This document shows, piece by piece, positions 9,007 to 18,297 of a DNA stretch of 64,000 bases. The DNA is from JAZKID01 sp963714065 (GTDB lineage: Bacteria > Pseudomonadota > Alphaproteobacteria > Rhizobiales > UBA4765). The stretch is from NCBI GenBank assembly GCA_963714065.1, contig OY970226.1, forward strand, positions 1,426,001 through 1,490,000, given 5' to 3'. A model generated the notes under the pieces. It made no database searches and had not been told where the DNA came from. It worked only from the letters and a program-made list of their open reading frames with translations. The position numbers and the translations under genes were made by a program. Each line of letters opens with the position of its first letter. Within the stretch, counting starts at the first letter, position 1.

Positions 9007-9865
9007 ACCGGATACCGGTGCAGCCATCAGCGTCGAGTTTTTAAAATCGAAGATAAAAGACTTCGAGCATATTATTGCCAAAGGCATCGCTCCAAGCGTC
9101 GGGGAGCATACCAAACTTTATTTCCGGCAAAATCAGGAGTTGCAGAACAGGGTGAAACAAATCGGCCGGTTGCTCAAACCGCGCTGCCCCGCTTCAGGAA
9201 AATTCGTAAGAGTAGGGAGGGACGAGGACGGCGGCTATGTAATGCACGATAGCGTGTATCAAGCCAAAACCGCTATATCTTTGGGGATCGCAGATGAAGT
9301 ATCCTGGGATATTGAGCTAGCCAATGCAGGTTTGAGAATTGTTCAGTTCGACTTCTCGGTGCCTGGCCCGCCGGTGCTTCATAAAAATTTTGAATTTCAT
9401 AAATCCAAGATTTGCACATCTCCGGGAGCCGGTGAGGAAGATTTAAAATCGTTGTCCCGGTTTTTGTCTCCAGATGCAGGCAATATACTCAAGATCGACA
9501 TTGAAGGCTATGAATGGGATGTTTTTGCATCCTGCGACGCAAATGACCTGTCCGGCTATTCGCAAATCGTTGCAGAGTTTCATGATCTTCAGGAAATGGT
9601 GGATGAGGCGTGGTTTCTGAGATGCTTAAGTGCCCTGGAGCAAATCAATCAGCAATTCCAGCCGATCCATGTCCATGGCAATAATTACGGCAGACTGGCG
9701 GTTCTGGGAAATATCTCGTTCCCGACGGCTCTGGAAGTAACATATTTAAACCGATCCATGTGTGCATTCACGGAATTCGAGAACAGAGTATTCCCGACGG
9801 CGCTTGATCGGCCGAACCATAAGGACTTTCCTGATATTTATTTGGGAAATTTCGAGTTCAGATAG
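8963..9865 (+). CDS. FkbM-like SAM-dependent methyltransferase
   Basis: A 300-aa protein. The core from about residue 75 to 200 carries the FkbM-family hallmark KIDIEGYEWDVF near residue 177. Family members O-methylate sugars or polyketide hydroxyls with SAM. The glycine-rich motif I usual for class I enzymes is poorly conserved; a diverged SLGIADEVSWDIELA occupies that place. The ATG at 8963 follows GGAGAG and lies inside the end of the glycosyltransferase gene, so the pair is probably coupled. It ends the plus-strand run and converges on the HddA-like gene 10 bases away. Likely role: methylation of the surface glycan. Confidence 0.75.
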   Translation: MPTFFKKELPQEKAKPDTGAAISVEFLKSKIKDFEHIIAKGIAPSVGEHTKLYFRQNQELQNRVKQIGRLLKPRCPASGKFVRVGRDEDGGYVMHDSVYQAKTAISLGIADEVSWDIELANAGLRIVQFDFSVPGPPVLHKNFEFHKSKICTSPGAGEEDLKSLSRFLSPDAGNILKIDIEGYEWDVFASCDANDLSGYSQIVAEFHDLQEMVDEAWFLRCLSALEQINQQFQPIHVHGNNYGRLAVLGNISFPTALEVTYLNRSMCAFTEFENRVFPTALDRPNHKDFPDIYLGNFEFR

Positions 9866-9875
9866 CGCATCAGAA

Positions 9876-10853
9876 TTACGATAAAATAATTTTCGTTCCC
9901 TCGAAATCGAAGCGGAAACGTACTTCTTCGAGTTTTGCTTTCGCCATCGCATGACGCAGCTTGTTGCGGTCCTGTGCATAGAACATTAAAAAACCACCAC
10001 CTCCCGCACCCACCAGCTTGCCGCCAAGCGCACCGTTATCGAGTGCCAGTGCATAAAGCTCGTTGATACGCGCGTTACTCATATTATTCGAACGGCGTTT
10101 CTTATGTTCCCAGTGCTCGTGCATCAGCGCGCCGAACTCGGCGGTTTCCCCGTTTAAAAGAGCTTGATGGCTACGCTCGCCAATATCTTTGACAAAGTGC
10201 AGATTGCTCAGCATCTCCTCGTTATTCTCGAATGTTTTTTTATTCTGATCTTGCAGAATCTCGCTGGCCGAACGCGTATAGCCGGTAAAAAATAATAACA
10301 GATTATCTTCCAGATCGAAAAATGCGTCCTGCGAGAGAGGTACGGGTGCAACTGATACGCTATCATCTTTATTGAATTTGAAACTGGTAATGCCGCCATA
10401 GGCCGCGATATATTGATCCTGCTTGCCGATAGGTTGTTTCAACCTATCAATCTCAAGGTGGCAAGCAAGCTCGGCAAGCTCGCTTGGTTGTTGTGCCCGC
10501 ATATTATAAGCGTAGAGCGCCTTCAACAATGCGGTGGTAAAGCTGCCGGACGACCCAAGGCCCGTGCCCGCTGGAATATCTGCAAGCGTGGTAATCTCAA
10601 TTTGAGGGTGTTGCCCGAGAATGAGAATGGCTTCGCGAATGATAGGATGCTGGATATCATGCACATCATCGACATGTTCGATTTCAGAATATTTAAGAAA
10701 AATACCAGGTTTGAACGGGCGATTTACCGTTACATATACATATTTGTCGATGGCGGCCGAGATAAGAAAACCGTCATGCTCGCGATAATAAGAAGGCAGG
10801 TCGGTGCCTCCGCCACCAAAGGTAATGCGCAACGGGCTGCGTGCGATGATCAT
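9876..10853 (-). CDS. hddA: GHMP kinase, D-glycero-D-manno-heptose-7-phosphate kinase-like (HddA)
   Basis: A 325-aa GHMP-family sugar kinase. It starts RSPLRITFGGGGTDLPSYY, a stretch characteristic of HddA/LmbP heptose-7-phosphate kinases, and has the ATP-binding loop PAGTGLGSSGSFT at about residues 94-106, plus KLVGAGGGGFLMF near the C-terminus. The reaction is ATP-dependent phosphorylation at C1 of D-glycero-D-manno-heptose-7-phosphate on the way to GDP-heptose. It lies 27 bases downstream of a GalE-like epimerase gene on the same strand. The phosphatase (GmhB) and guanylyltransferase (HddC) of the pathway are not in this window. Fucokinase-like relatives are a less likely alternative. Confidence 0.85.
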   Translation of the reverse strand: MIIARSPLRITFGGGGTDLPSYYREHDGFLISAAIDKYVYVTVNRPFKPGIFLKYSEIEHVDDVHDIQHPIIREAILILGQHPQIEITTLADIPAGTGLGSSGSFTTALLKALYAYNMRAQQPSELAELACHLEIDRLKQPIGKQDQYIAAYGGITSFKFNKDDSVSVAPVPLSQDAFFDLEDNLLLFFTGYTRSASEILQDQNKKTFENNEEMLSNLHFVKDIGERSHQALLNGETAEFGALMHEHWEHKKRRSNNMSNARINELYALALDNGALGGKLVGAGGGGFLMFYAQDRNKLRHAMAKAKLEEVRFRFDFEGTKIILS

Positions 10854-10880
10854 AAAATCATGACTCCTGTGCGCTGGCTC

Positions 10881-11837
10881 TCATGCCGACTTCCGTACTT
10901 CCAAGACCCATTTATTGGCGCGCAGATAATTGACCGTTTTAACGATGCTTTCGCGGATCGTAAACTTCGGTGCCCAGCCGAGTGCCTCGATTTTCTTGAT
11001 GTCTAGAAAAATGAACGGATTATCGCCGATCCAGCCGCGCGAACCCCCTGAATAATGAAGATGGGGGTGCAGATTCAGCGTCTCGCACATCCATTCGATA
11101 GACTGGTTCACTTCACAATATTCATTCGTGCCAAGGTTGAAAATCTGCACGCCGGTTTTTATTTTCTTCATTGCCAGCAGCATGGCATCTATACAATCCC
11201 CGACATAGAGATAGGATTTTTTCTGCTTGCCATCGCCAAGCACTTTCAAATTATGCGGGTCTGCACATAGTTGATTATAAAAATCCAGAACATGACCGTG
11301 CGTATAACGTTCTCCGAGAATAGAAACAAAGCGGAAAATGCAGGCCGTAATACCAAAGCTCTCCGCATAAGCAGTGACCAGTCCTTCACCTGCAAGTTTT
11401 GAGGCGCCGTAGAGTGAAGTCTGTAGAGGAAAAGGGGTATCTTCAGGCGTTGGAAAAACTTTCGCTTCGCCATAAACGGATCCTGTCGAGGAAAAAGCCA
11501 ACCTTTTAATGCCGTTCGCTCGCATAGCTTCCAGCACGTTATGCGTGACGATCGTATTTTGCTCGAGATCTCGGCGCGGATAGCTGCTGCCAAATCTCAC
11601 ATCAGCGTTGGCCGCCAGATGGTAAACTTGCTTACTCTCCTTAAACCAGGGGATGATATCGTCATTCAATAAATCGCCTTCAATAAGCGAGAAATTTTTA
11701 TTTTCTAGCGCATCGGCAAGAAATTCTTTCTGGCCAGTTGAAAAATTATCGATGCCGACGACGTGGTGGCCTAAAGCCAGCAACCGATCAACTAATGTAC
11801 TGCCAATAAACCCTGCGCAGCCGGTAACGACAATCAT
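10881..11837 (-). CDS. NAD-dependent nucleotide-sugar epimerase (GalE-like)
   Basis: A 318-aa extended SDR. The Rossmann motif GCAGFIGS is at residues 6-13, STGSVYGE is near 117-124, and the catalytic pair is Y143/K147 in SLYGASK. Length and motifs match UDP-glucose 4-epimerase and GDP-sugar 4,6-dehydratase relatives. Its operon partner is the HddA-like kinase, so its substrate may be a nucleotide-activated heptose or hexose of the same glycan. Transcription starts in a 180-base, AT-rich gap shared with a divergent GT2 gene, where a palindrome is present. Confidence 0.88.
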   Translation of the reverse strand: MIVVTGCAGFIGSTLVDRLLALGHHVVGIDNFSTGQKEFLADALENKNFSLIEGDLLNDDIIPWFKESKQVYHLAANADVRFGSSYPRRDLEQNTIVTHNVLEAMRANGIKRLAFSSTGSVYGEAKVFPTPEDTPFPLQTSLYGASKLAGEGLVTAYAESFGITACIFRFVSILGERYTHGHVLDFYNQLCADPHNLKVLGDGKQKKSYLYVGDCIDAMLLAMKKIKTGVQIFNLGTNEYCEVNQSIEWMCETLNLHPHLHYSGGSRGWIGDNPFIFLDIKKIEALGWAPKFTIRESIVKTVNYLRANKWVLEVRKSA

Positions 11838-11941
11838 AATTTTGGTATTCCTTAAACGCTCAAGACCGGCTTTTACACCATATTATGTGACTTTATCATA
11901 CGCGATAAGATTTTGAACAAGAATTCTATGGTCTATGAGAC

Positions 11942-11960
11942 ATGATATATATTATATCAT
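11942..11960. promoter_or_regulatory. AT-only palindrome between divergent genes
   Basis: The sequence reads ATGATATA, TAT, TATATCAT: a perfect 8-base inverted repeat with a 3-base spacer. It lies in the 180-base gap between the GalE-like gene (minus) and the GT2 gene (plus), the position expected for a shared operator or overlapping promoter elements. Outside it, CTATGA and TCATAG extend a weaker symmetry. Whether a protein binds is unknown. Confidence 0.35.
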
Positions 11961-12017
11961 AGTAGAAAAGCACGAAAGTTTGTCGTTGGCTGCCGGCTGG
12001 AATAGATAGTCTTGATT

Positions 12018-13046
12018 ATGTCCCTTGATTATAATCCGCAACGGCCATCTGTTACTTTTGTAATGCCGAATTTTAATCATGCTCGGTTTTTGCGCTTTTC
12101 TGTGACTGCCTTACTGAAACAGACATCGCCTGCCGAGAAGCTTCTAATTTTCGATGATGCTTCGACAGATAACAGTTTGGATATTTTGCATGAATTTGCC
12201 GGGGCGCACCCTTGCATCGAGCTTATTGCGCGCGAGAAAAATATCGGCGTTGTTGCGAACCTCAATGATGGTTTAGCGCGGTGTGAAACAGATCTGATTG
12301 CTTTTTCTGCTGCAGACGATCTGGTATTTCCAGGCTTCTTGCAGCAGAGTGTCTCTGTGCTTGCACGTTACCCGCATGCGGCTTTTGTCTCTGCCTGTGT
12401 CCAGATTCGTGATGATAAAGACAATATCACGGGCGAGCGACCTTTCATTTATCCGCTCTTTAGGCAGGGTTATGTAAGTGCGGAAGATTATCGGCGGTTT
12501 TTGCGCCACTCCGACAATCACTTTCTTGGCGCCGTGGCGGTTTTTCGTGCAAGTGCCTTGCGGGAAATCGGCGGGTTTAACGAAACATTAGGGCCATTAA
12601 GCGATGGCATCGTGATGCGCCAACTTGCGGCGCGCCACGGTTTTTGCTTCATTCCAAGCCAGCTTGGCGTATGGCGCAATTTTGGTACCAATTATTCCAG
12701 TACACATTCAAAAGAACCAGCGCGGCTCGAATCGCTCATAGAAAAGATGCAAATAATTATACAAAATGAGCCAGATGGCCTGTTTGATAAAGGCTACGCA
12801 AATCGTTTGGCCCAGCGCATGCGCTTCAATGGGGCAAGGCTCCTGATTATGCAGGAGGATCTTTCAGATCCATCTGTTCAACAAAAATTGAAACAATGGG
12901 AATTGCCTTCATCTCTTCTTCACCTGACGGCAATGACCGGAAGAGCGGGGCGCTGGGCCTTACTTCTTTTTATCTATCTGCGCTTCAAACCGTTTTCCGC
13001 GTACCTATTTCTCAGGCAAAAATTCGTGCGCTTGTGTGCTAATTAA
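12018..13046 (+). CDS. Glycosyltransferase family 2
   Basis: A 342-aa GT2 (GT-A fold) transferase. The N-terminal sequence SVTFVMPNFNHARFLRFSV leads into FDDASTDNS, the nucleotide-binding strand, and AFSAADDLVFPGF supplies the DxD-like metal site. The C-terminal 40 residues contain a hydrophobic stretch (WALLLFIYLRFKPFSAYL) that could anchor it to the inner membrane. It transfers a sugar from a nucleotide donor to the growing surface glycan; the specificity is unknown. The ATG at 12018 was chosen over an upstream TTG at 12012. Its end comes four bases before the next gene's ATG. Confidence 0.88.
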   Translation: MSLDYNPQRPSVTFVMPNFNHARFLRFSVTALLKQTSPAEKLLIFDDASTDNSLDILHEFAGAHPCIELIAREKNIGVVANLNDGLARCETDLIAFSAADDLVFPGFLQQSVSVLARYPHAAFVSACVQIRDDKDNITGERPFIYPLFRQGYVSAEDYRRFLRHSDNHFLGAVAVFRASALREIGGFNETLGPLSDGIVMRQLAARHGFCFIPSQLGVWRNFGTNYSSTHSKEPARLESLIEKMQIIIQNEPDGLFDKGYANRLAQRMRFNGARLLIMQEDLSDPSVQQKLKQWELPSSLLHLTAMTGRAGRWALLLFIYLRFKPFSAYLFLRQKFVRLCAN

Positions 13047-13050
13047 AATA

Positions 13051-14166
13051 ATGACTGATACAATCGATTATGTAATTATCGGCGCAGGAGTGATTGGCCT
13101 TAGCCTTGCGCGCGGGCTGGCAATGAAGGGTTGCGAAGTTCTGCTTCTGGAACGGCATGGCAGTATAGGCGTTGAGACCAGCAGCCGTAATTCCGGAGTT
13201 ATTCATGCTGGGATGTATTATCCTCAGCGGTCGTTGAAGGCGCAACTCTGCACTTCCGGACGCGACATGCTTTACGCTTTCTGTGATGTGAAAGGTATCG
13301 AGTATAAAAAAATTGGCAAGCTGATCGTTGCTACAAATGAAAACCAATACGTCATCTTGCAGAAAATTTTAAATAATGGGCTTAAGAATGGCGTTGCTGA
13401 TTTACGTCTGCTGAATGCAGGTGAAGTGAAAACCCTGGAGCCGGAGCTGAATTGTATTGCGGCCATCCATTCCCCCTCAAGTGGTATTATAGATGTGCAT
13501 GCCTATATGCTGGCTTTGCAGGGTGAAGCCGAAAATTATGGCGTGCAATGCGCGTTTCGCACTGAGGTTGAAAAAGTCGAGACAGTGCGCGGAGGCTTTG
13601 CCGTACATACTGGCGGTACGGATGCTACAACAATTCTATGCAAACATCTCATTAATGCGGCAGGATTGCAGGCGACAAGGCTTGCAGAATCGATTGATAG
13701 ATTTCCGGATGAATGGATACCGGAACTGCGCCTCGCCAAAGGGAATTATTTTACGCACACCAAAAGAGTGCCCTTTACACGGTTGATTTATCCTGTTCCC
13801 GAGCCGGGAGGCCTTGGCATTCATCTGACGCTTGATCTTGGCGGGCAGGCGCGCTTTGGGCCCGATGTCGAATGGATCGACAAGGTTGACTATCATGTAG
13901 ACCCTTCACGAGCTCCGTCTTTCTATGATGCGATCCGTACCTATTGGCCGCAACTCGAAGACAATATGTTAAGTGCGGGTTATGCAGGCATCCGTCCCAA
14001 AATGGAGATAAACGGCAAAATCTCGAGCGATTTTATCATCCAAGGTCACCAAGAGCACGGCATTGAAAATCTGATCAACCTTTTTGGAATAGAGTCGCCC
14101 GGCTTAACCTCGTCTCTGGCTATTGCGAATTATGCGATCGAAAAGCTCTGCCAGCATCGCACCTAA
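13051..14166 (+). CDS. lhgO: FAD-dependent oxidoreductase, L-2-hydroxyglutarate dehydrogenase/oxidase-like
   Basis: A 371-aa DAO-family flavoprotein. It opens with DYVIIGAGVIGLSLARGLA, the dinucleotide-binding GxGxxG motif, followed by SSRNSGVIHAGMYYP, a signature of L-2-hydroxyglutarate oxidase/dehydrogenase (LhgO/L2HGDH). It closes with FGIESPGLTSSLAIA. Known family members oxidise L-2-hydroxyglutarate to 2-oxoglutarate and pass electrons to the membrane quinone pool. I chose the ATG at 13051; a GTG at 13036 is in frame. It follows the GT2 gene directly, although a link to glycan synthesis is not obvious. Its stop overlaps the convergent tail-fibre-like gene by four bases. Confidence 0.85.
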   Translation: MTDTIDYVIIGAGVIGLSLARGLAMKGCEVLLLERHGSIGVETSSRNSGVIHAGMYYPQRSLKAQLCTSGRDMLYAFCDVKGIEYKKIGKLIVATNENQYVILQKILNNGLKNGVADLRLLNAGEVKTLEPELNCIAAIHSPSSGIIDVHAYMLALQGEAENYGVQCAFRTEVEKVETVRGGFAVHTGGTDATTILCKHLINAAGLQATRLAESIDRFPDEWIPELRLAKGNYFTHTKRVPFTRLIYPVPEPGGLGIHLTLDLGGQARFGPDVEWIDKVDYHVDPSRAPSFYDAIRTYWPQLEDNMLSAGYAGIRPKMEINGKISSDFIIQGHQEHGIENLINLFGIESPGLTSSLAIANYAIEKLCQHRT

Positions 14167-15521
14167 TTTCCCAGCGCTATATAGATTACACCAAAGGTTC
14201 CGGTTGGGGAGCCAGTCTTTGTCCAGGCAAGCCTAAAGCCATCCGTAATGAGCGAGCCGACGCCTTCTTGCAATGCACTCGCGCTTGGGAAAGCAACAAC
14301 AGCATCCGATCCATGATAAGATACATTGCCTGCGCCGCTGCTATTGTCCTGAAAAATACATTTGCTGTTTGATGCATCAATAACACCCCAACTTGCTGCC
14401 GAACTTGTGCCAACGCTTAAAGCGCCAATGAGAATAACAATGCGCGGGTCAAATCCAATCCCCGTATAATCTACAGTTCCGCTGGCGGTCGTCAGGTCCC
14501 GGGTAATAGAGCCAACCTTGATCTGTCCAAGTGCACCCAGAGTCGAGCGCCCGGCGGCAGCAGAGGCCGCGATAAATAACGCATCCCCGACAGTGGTTGA
14601 ACCTAAGCCCGTGCCTCGCATGAGGGATTGCGTGGTCTGATTGATCAGCGTGCGGGCAACAGATGAAAGCGTGGTGGTCGATGCCGTGCCTGAACCAGTG
14701 AAATAGGGAACTTTGTCGGCAGTGCTTGTCAACCCGGCTAGAGCTGCAAGCTCCGCATCATAGGCCTGCACATCCGTGCCGATGACAAGGCCAAGATTGG
14801 TACGTGCAGCAGATGCCGTGCTTGCCCCTGTGCCGCCTTCCGTTATTGGTAGGTCCACGGCCAGCGTCACAGTGCCCGTCGTTTTGTTAAGTTTCAGCGC
14901 ATCAATCCAAGTTGAACCATCAGGCGATGTTTTGAAGTGAAAATCGTCATCGCCGGTAAGGCCGATTTCAGCACGGCCGGAATAATTGTTCTGAAACAGG
15001 AAAGAAAGATTGTTCGAGCTTGCTTCCTTGCTCAACGCATAGCGCAAATTCCCATCGCCGCCTTCTGCAGCTGTCTTTGCTGCAAACAATGCCTTGTTGA
15101 TTTTCGCCGCAAGCGGATTGGTTGCATCTGCCGTCGTACCAAGCCCGAGCAAGGTTAGATTCTGCAGCTCTGTGACACCGCTGGGGTCGAGTGTTTGATA
15201 GTCGCCGCCATCATAGTAAAGCAGCATGGCTTCATTTTCGTCAAAAACTGTAAACCCGGTCCATGGTGTGGCGAATGACCAGGTGCCATTGCGGAAAATC
15301 GCTAGCTTGTTTTCTTGCCCGCTCCACAATCCTGTAGCGCTAGCACCAACAATATAGCGGTCTTCTTCAACAGGGCTGCCGGGCGGTGTACCTGAAGCGC
15401 GGCTGATAATGGATGCCTGCACAAGATCATCAAGCCGTACTAATGCTTCATTATGCGTTACATGTTTCTGTGCCTGATTGGCTGCGAGCAAAGGAAGCTG
15501 CAAGCGGGTCGTATTCGTCAT
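14163..15521 (-). CDS. DUF2793 phage tail-fibre-like protein
   Basis: A 452-aa protein. The first 120 residues, beginning TRLQLPLLAANQAQKHVTHN, match the DUF2793 domain found in alphaproteobacterial phage and gene-transfer-agent-like tails. The middle contains LPITEGGTGASTASAARTNL, the GGTGA motif common in tail fibres, and the rest is Ser/Thr/Gly/Ala-rich, as in fibrous beta-structured shafts. The ATG at 15521 follows GAAGGAG with good spacing. No other phage gene is nearby, so this is an isolated tail-fibre-like gene at the edge of the polysaccharide locus. It may be a prophage remnant or a recruited surface-binding protein. Confidence 0.8.
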   Translation of the reverse strand: MTNTTRLQLPLLAANQAQKHVTHNEALVRLDDLVQASIISRASGTPPGSPVEEDRYIVGASATGLWSGQENKLAIFRNGTWSFATPWTGFTVFDENEAMLLYYDGGDYQTLDPSGVTELQNLTLLGLGTTADATNPLAAKINKALFAAKTAAEGGDGNLRYALSKEASSNNLSFLFQNNYSGRAEIGLTGDDDFHFKTSPDGSTWIDALKLNKTTGTVTLAVDLPITEGGTGASTASAARTNLGLVIGTDVQAYDAELAALAGLTSTADKVPYFTGSGTASTTTLSSVARTLINQTTQSLMRGTGLGSTTVGDALFIAASAAAGRSTLGALGQIKVGSITRDLTTASGTVDYTGIGFDPRIVILIGALSVGTSSAASWGVIDASNSKCIFQDNSSGAGNVSYHGSDAVVAFPSASALQEGVGSLITDGFRLAWTKTGSPTGTFGVIYIALGN

Positions 15522-15779
15522 AAAAACTCCTTCGGTTTTTATGAACTTACCGCAGCCGCAGGACATGGGGATAAAATAGCGAATTGTCAGTGCAAAGAAT
15601 ATTTTCCTTAATTATTTCAACCTGAAGGAAAGAAGGGAATATCGCTTCCAATTATAGAGATTTTACGAATCCCAAAGCGGGGCTGCCGTCACACATGCAT
15701 TTATTTCGAATAGAATATTGTGCCGAATATTCATTTATGTGTTATATCTCTCGGCGATATCTCCATTCGACGTTTTAAC

Positions 15780-16727
15780 ATGTCAGGTATTCATCACGTC
15801 ACAGCCATTTCCGGGAATGCTTATAGGAATGCAGGTTTCTATAAGCACACGCTCGGCATGCGTCTTGTGAAAAAAACCGTCAATTTCGACGATCCTGGAA
15901 CTTATCACCTGTATTATGGCGACGAGCTAGGAAATCCCGGCACCATTCTCACCTTTTTTCCTTGGGAGCATGCGGCGCCTGGGCGTAACGGCGATGGTTT
16001 TGCCGAGGAAATCGCTTTTCGAATCCCTGCCGAATCGATCGGTTACTGGACACATCGCCTTGTTGAAAAAGGCGTGCCGCACAAAGCACCCGAAAAGCGG
16101 TTTGGTGAAACCGTGCTTTCGTTTACCGATCCGGACGGCATGAATTTAACCCTTGTCGGTATTGTCGATCTTTCATTGGAAGCTGCATGGGGCGAAGGCG
16201 CCGTTCCTGCCGAACATGCGCTTCGTGGCTTTCATGGCGCGACTTTGATGCTTGCAAAAGCTGCACCCACGGGGGCGATCCTGAGCGATGTGTTCGGTTT
16301 CAGGGAGATTGGGCGCGAGGGCTATTTCGTGCGTTATGCGGCAGACCAAGCGCAGCCCGGTAATGTCTTGACGATACGCGAAACGGAAGGCTTTCTTCCC
16401 GGTCTCATGGGGCGCGGCTCCGTGCATCATATCGCTTTTCGCGCGGCAGATGATGCGCAGCAGGCGGAGATGTCGAAAAAACTGCGCGAGCATCACCGTA
16501 TCGCGACGACGAAGCAGCTCGACCGGAATTATTTCCGCTCGATCTATTTCCATGAACCGGGCGGGGTGCTCTTCGAGATCGCAACCGATCGGCCGGGGTT
16601 TTCGATAGACGAATCCGCGAACAATCTTGGGCAGGCGCTCAAGCTGCCGCCATTTCTGGAATCGCGCCGGGTTGAGATCGAAGCGGCACTTCCGCCGATC
16701 GAAGAGGCGGACTTAGCCGCGTCATGA
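15780..16727 (+). CDS. Ring-cleaving dioxygenase / glyoxalase family protein (MhqO-like)
   Basis: A 315-aa protein with two glyoxalase/VOC modules in tandem, in the MhqO/MhqA group of putative extradiol ring-cleavage dioxygenases. The first module opens IHHVTAISGNAYRNAGFY; the second carries GSVHHIAFRAADD and later FHEPGGVLFEIATD, which supply His and Glu ligands for a divalent metal. In Bacillus such enzymes act in quinone and hydroquinone resistance. I place the start at the ATG before SGIHHVT; no clear ribosome site is seen. The gene converges on the first histidine kinase gene and overlaps it by six bases. Confidence 0.85.
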   Translation: MSGIHHVTAISGNAYRNAGFYKHTLGMRLVKKTVNFDDPGTYHLYYGDELGNPGTILTFFPWEHAAPGRNGDGFAEEIAFRIPAESIGYWTHRLVEKGVPHKAPEKRFGETVLSFTDPDGMNLTLVGIVDLSLEAAWGEGAVPAEHALRGFHGATLMLAKAAPTGAILSDVFGFREIGREGYFVRYAADQAQPGNVLTIRETEGFLPGLMGRGSVHHIAFRAADDAQQAEMSKKLREHHRIATTKQLDRNYFRSIYFHEPGGVLFEIATDRPGFSIDESANNLGQALKLPPFLESRRVEIEAALPPIEEADLAAS

Positions 16728-18287
16728 TCGAATGGTTTTTGCCTCGTTTTTTTGGGCCATGCAGCGTTCGATTTTTTGCGACAGATCGGTGGGGTCGAAC
16801 GGTTTGGGGATAAAATCGTTCATGCCTGCATTCAGGCATTTTTCCTTGTCCTGTTCCTTGACATGCGCGGTCATGGCGATGATAGGCGTCGGCACCAATC
16901 CTTCTTCCGCTTCCAGCTTGCGGATGCGGCGAGAAGTTTCGATCCCGTCCATGCCCTGCATCTGGATATCCATGAGCACGACATCGTAATTGCCGTGCGA
17001 GAATTTTTTCAAGGCCTCCATGCCGTTGCGGGCCGTGTCGTAATTGTAGCCGAATGTATTGAGCATTTCTGTCGTAACCAGAATATTGGCTTCATGATCT
17101 TCCGCCAAGAGAACGTTTTTGTTCTGTTTGGATGGCGCGTGTTCTTTAGTGAATGTACGCATTCCTGCGGGCAGCAGACGCCCCGTGTTCCTGAGCGGCA
17201 AGGTTACGATAAAGATTGTACCGACGCCCAATTGGCTTTTGACAGCAATTTCTCCACCCATTTTTTGTACCAATGCTTTTGTGATGGCGAGGCCCAGGCC
17301 GGACCCGCCATAACGCCGCGTGATGGATGCATCCGCTTGCGTAAACTTGTCGAAAATAACTTCCAGCGTCTCTTTGGACATGCCGATGCCGGTATCGCTT
17401 ATGCGGATCTTGACCGATGTCGTATCGAGCGCCGATCCTTCCGTGCCGTCGACGATAATTTCAACCACACCCTGTTCCGTAAATTTGACGGCATTGGAGA
17501 GGAGATTCATCAGAATTTGATGAATACGCAGCGGATCTCCCATATAATAGTGGTTGAGTGCCGGGCTGAAACCGATACGAAGATCGAGCGCTTTCTCGCG
17601 CGCCTTGACGCTTGCAACGCCGATTGCCTTCTCGATCTGCTCCGCCAGGCTGAATTCGACATTCTCGATCTCGATCGACCCGGCCTCGATCCTGGAAAAA
17701 TCGAGAAGATTGTTGATCAGGTCCAGCAAATTATCGGCGCTCAGTTTTAGCGTATCGACGAATTTCCTGTCTTTTTCGGAAAGTGTTTTCGACAGTTGAA
17801 GCAAATGCGCAAGGCCGATCACGGCATTCATCGGCGTGCGCAGCTCGTGGCTGATATTGGCAAGAAATTCTTCCTTCTTATGGCTCATTTCCTGAAGCGC
17901 GATTTCTATTCTGCGGCGCTCGCTGATATCGCGCGCCACTTTCGAAGCGCCGACGATTTTTCCGGATTCGTCGCGGATAGGAGATACGGTCAGCGAGATC
18001 GGAATCAGCGTGCCATCTTTGTTGCGCCGTACGGTTTCGAAATGGTCGATACGTTTTCCCTGCTTCAGATTGCCCAATATCGTGCTTTCTTCGCTTTGGC
18101 GCTCGAAGGGAATGATCATGGTGATATGACGGCCGACCGCTTCCTCGCTTGTATATCCGAAAATGCGCTCGGCCGAACCGTTCCACGACGTAATCATGCC
18201 GTTCAGATCCTTGCTGATGATCGCATCGTCCGAAGAGGCAATGATGGCCGCCAGATAGGCTTGTGCTTTTGAATAATCTGGTTCCAC
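16722..18287 (-). CDS. PAS hybrid sensor histidine kinase with C-terminal receiver
   Basis: A 521-aa cytoplasmic hybrid kinase. PAS domain at residues 8-125; HisKA with the phospho-accepting H147 in NISHELRTPMN; HATPase to about 365, with SDTGIGMSK and GGSGLGLAIT; a receiver domain from about 391, with phospho-acceptor D440 in VVLMDIQMQG and the conserved Lys in FIPKPF. There is no membrane segment, so the signal is sensed inside the cell. It starts at GTG (18287). It is the last of three hybrid kinases on the minus strand, separated from the preceding one by a 145-base gap. No DNA-binding output domain is present. Confidence 0.92.
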   Translation of the reverse strand: MEPDYSKAQAYLAAIIASSDDAIISKDLNGMITSWNGSAERIFGYTSEEAVGRHITMIIPFERQSEESTILGNLKQGKRIDHFETVRRNKDGTLIPISLTVSPIRDESGKIVGASKVARDISERRRIEIALQEMSHKKEEFLANISHELRTPMNAVIGLAHLLQLSKTLSEKDRKFVDTLKLSADNLLDLINNLLDFSRIEAGSIEIENVEFSLAEQIEKAIGVASVKAREKALDLRIGFSPALNHYYMGDPLRIHQILMNLLSNAVKFTEQGVVEIIVDGTEGSALDTTSVKIRISDTGIGMSKETLEVIFDKFTQADASITRRYGGSGLGLAITKALVQKMGGEIAVKSQLGVGTIFIVTLPLRNTGRLLPAGMRTFTKEHAPSKQNKNVLLAEDHEANILVTTEMLNTFGYNYDTARNGMEALKKFSHGNYDVVLMDIQMQGMDGIETSRRIRKLEAEEGLVPTPIIAMTAHVKEQDKEKCLNAGMNDFIPKPFDPTDLSQKIERCMAQKNEAKTIRS

Positions 18288-18297
18288 GGATTCTTTT

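Noticed and set aside
14163..15521. Prophage or gene-transfer-agent cluster around the tail-fibre-like gene
   Set aside because: No capsid, portal, terminase or integrase gene is adjacent on either side.
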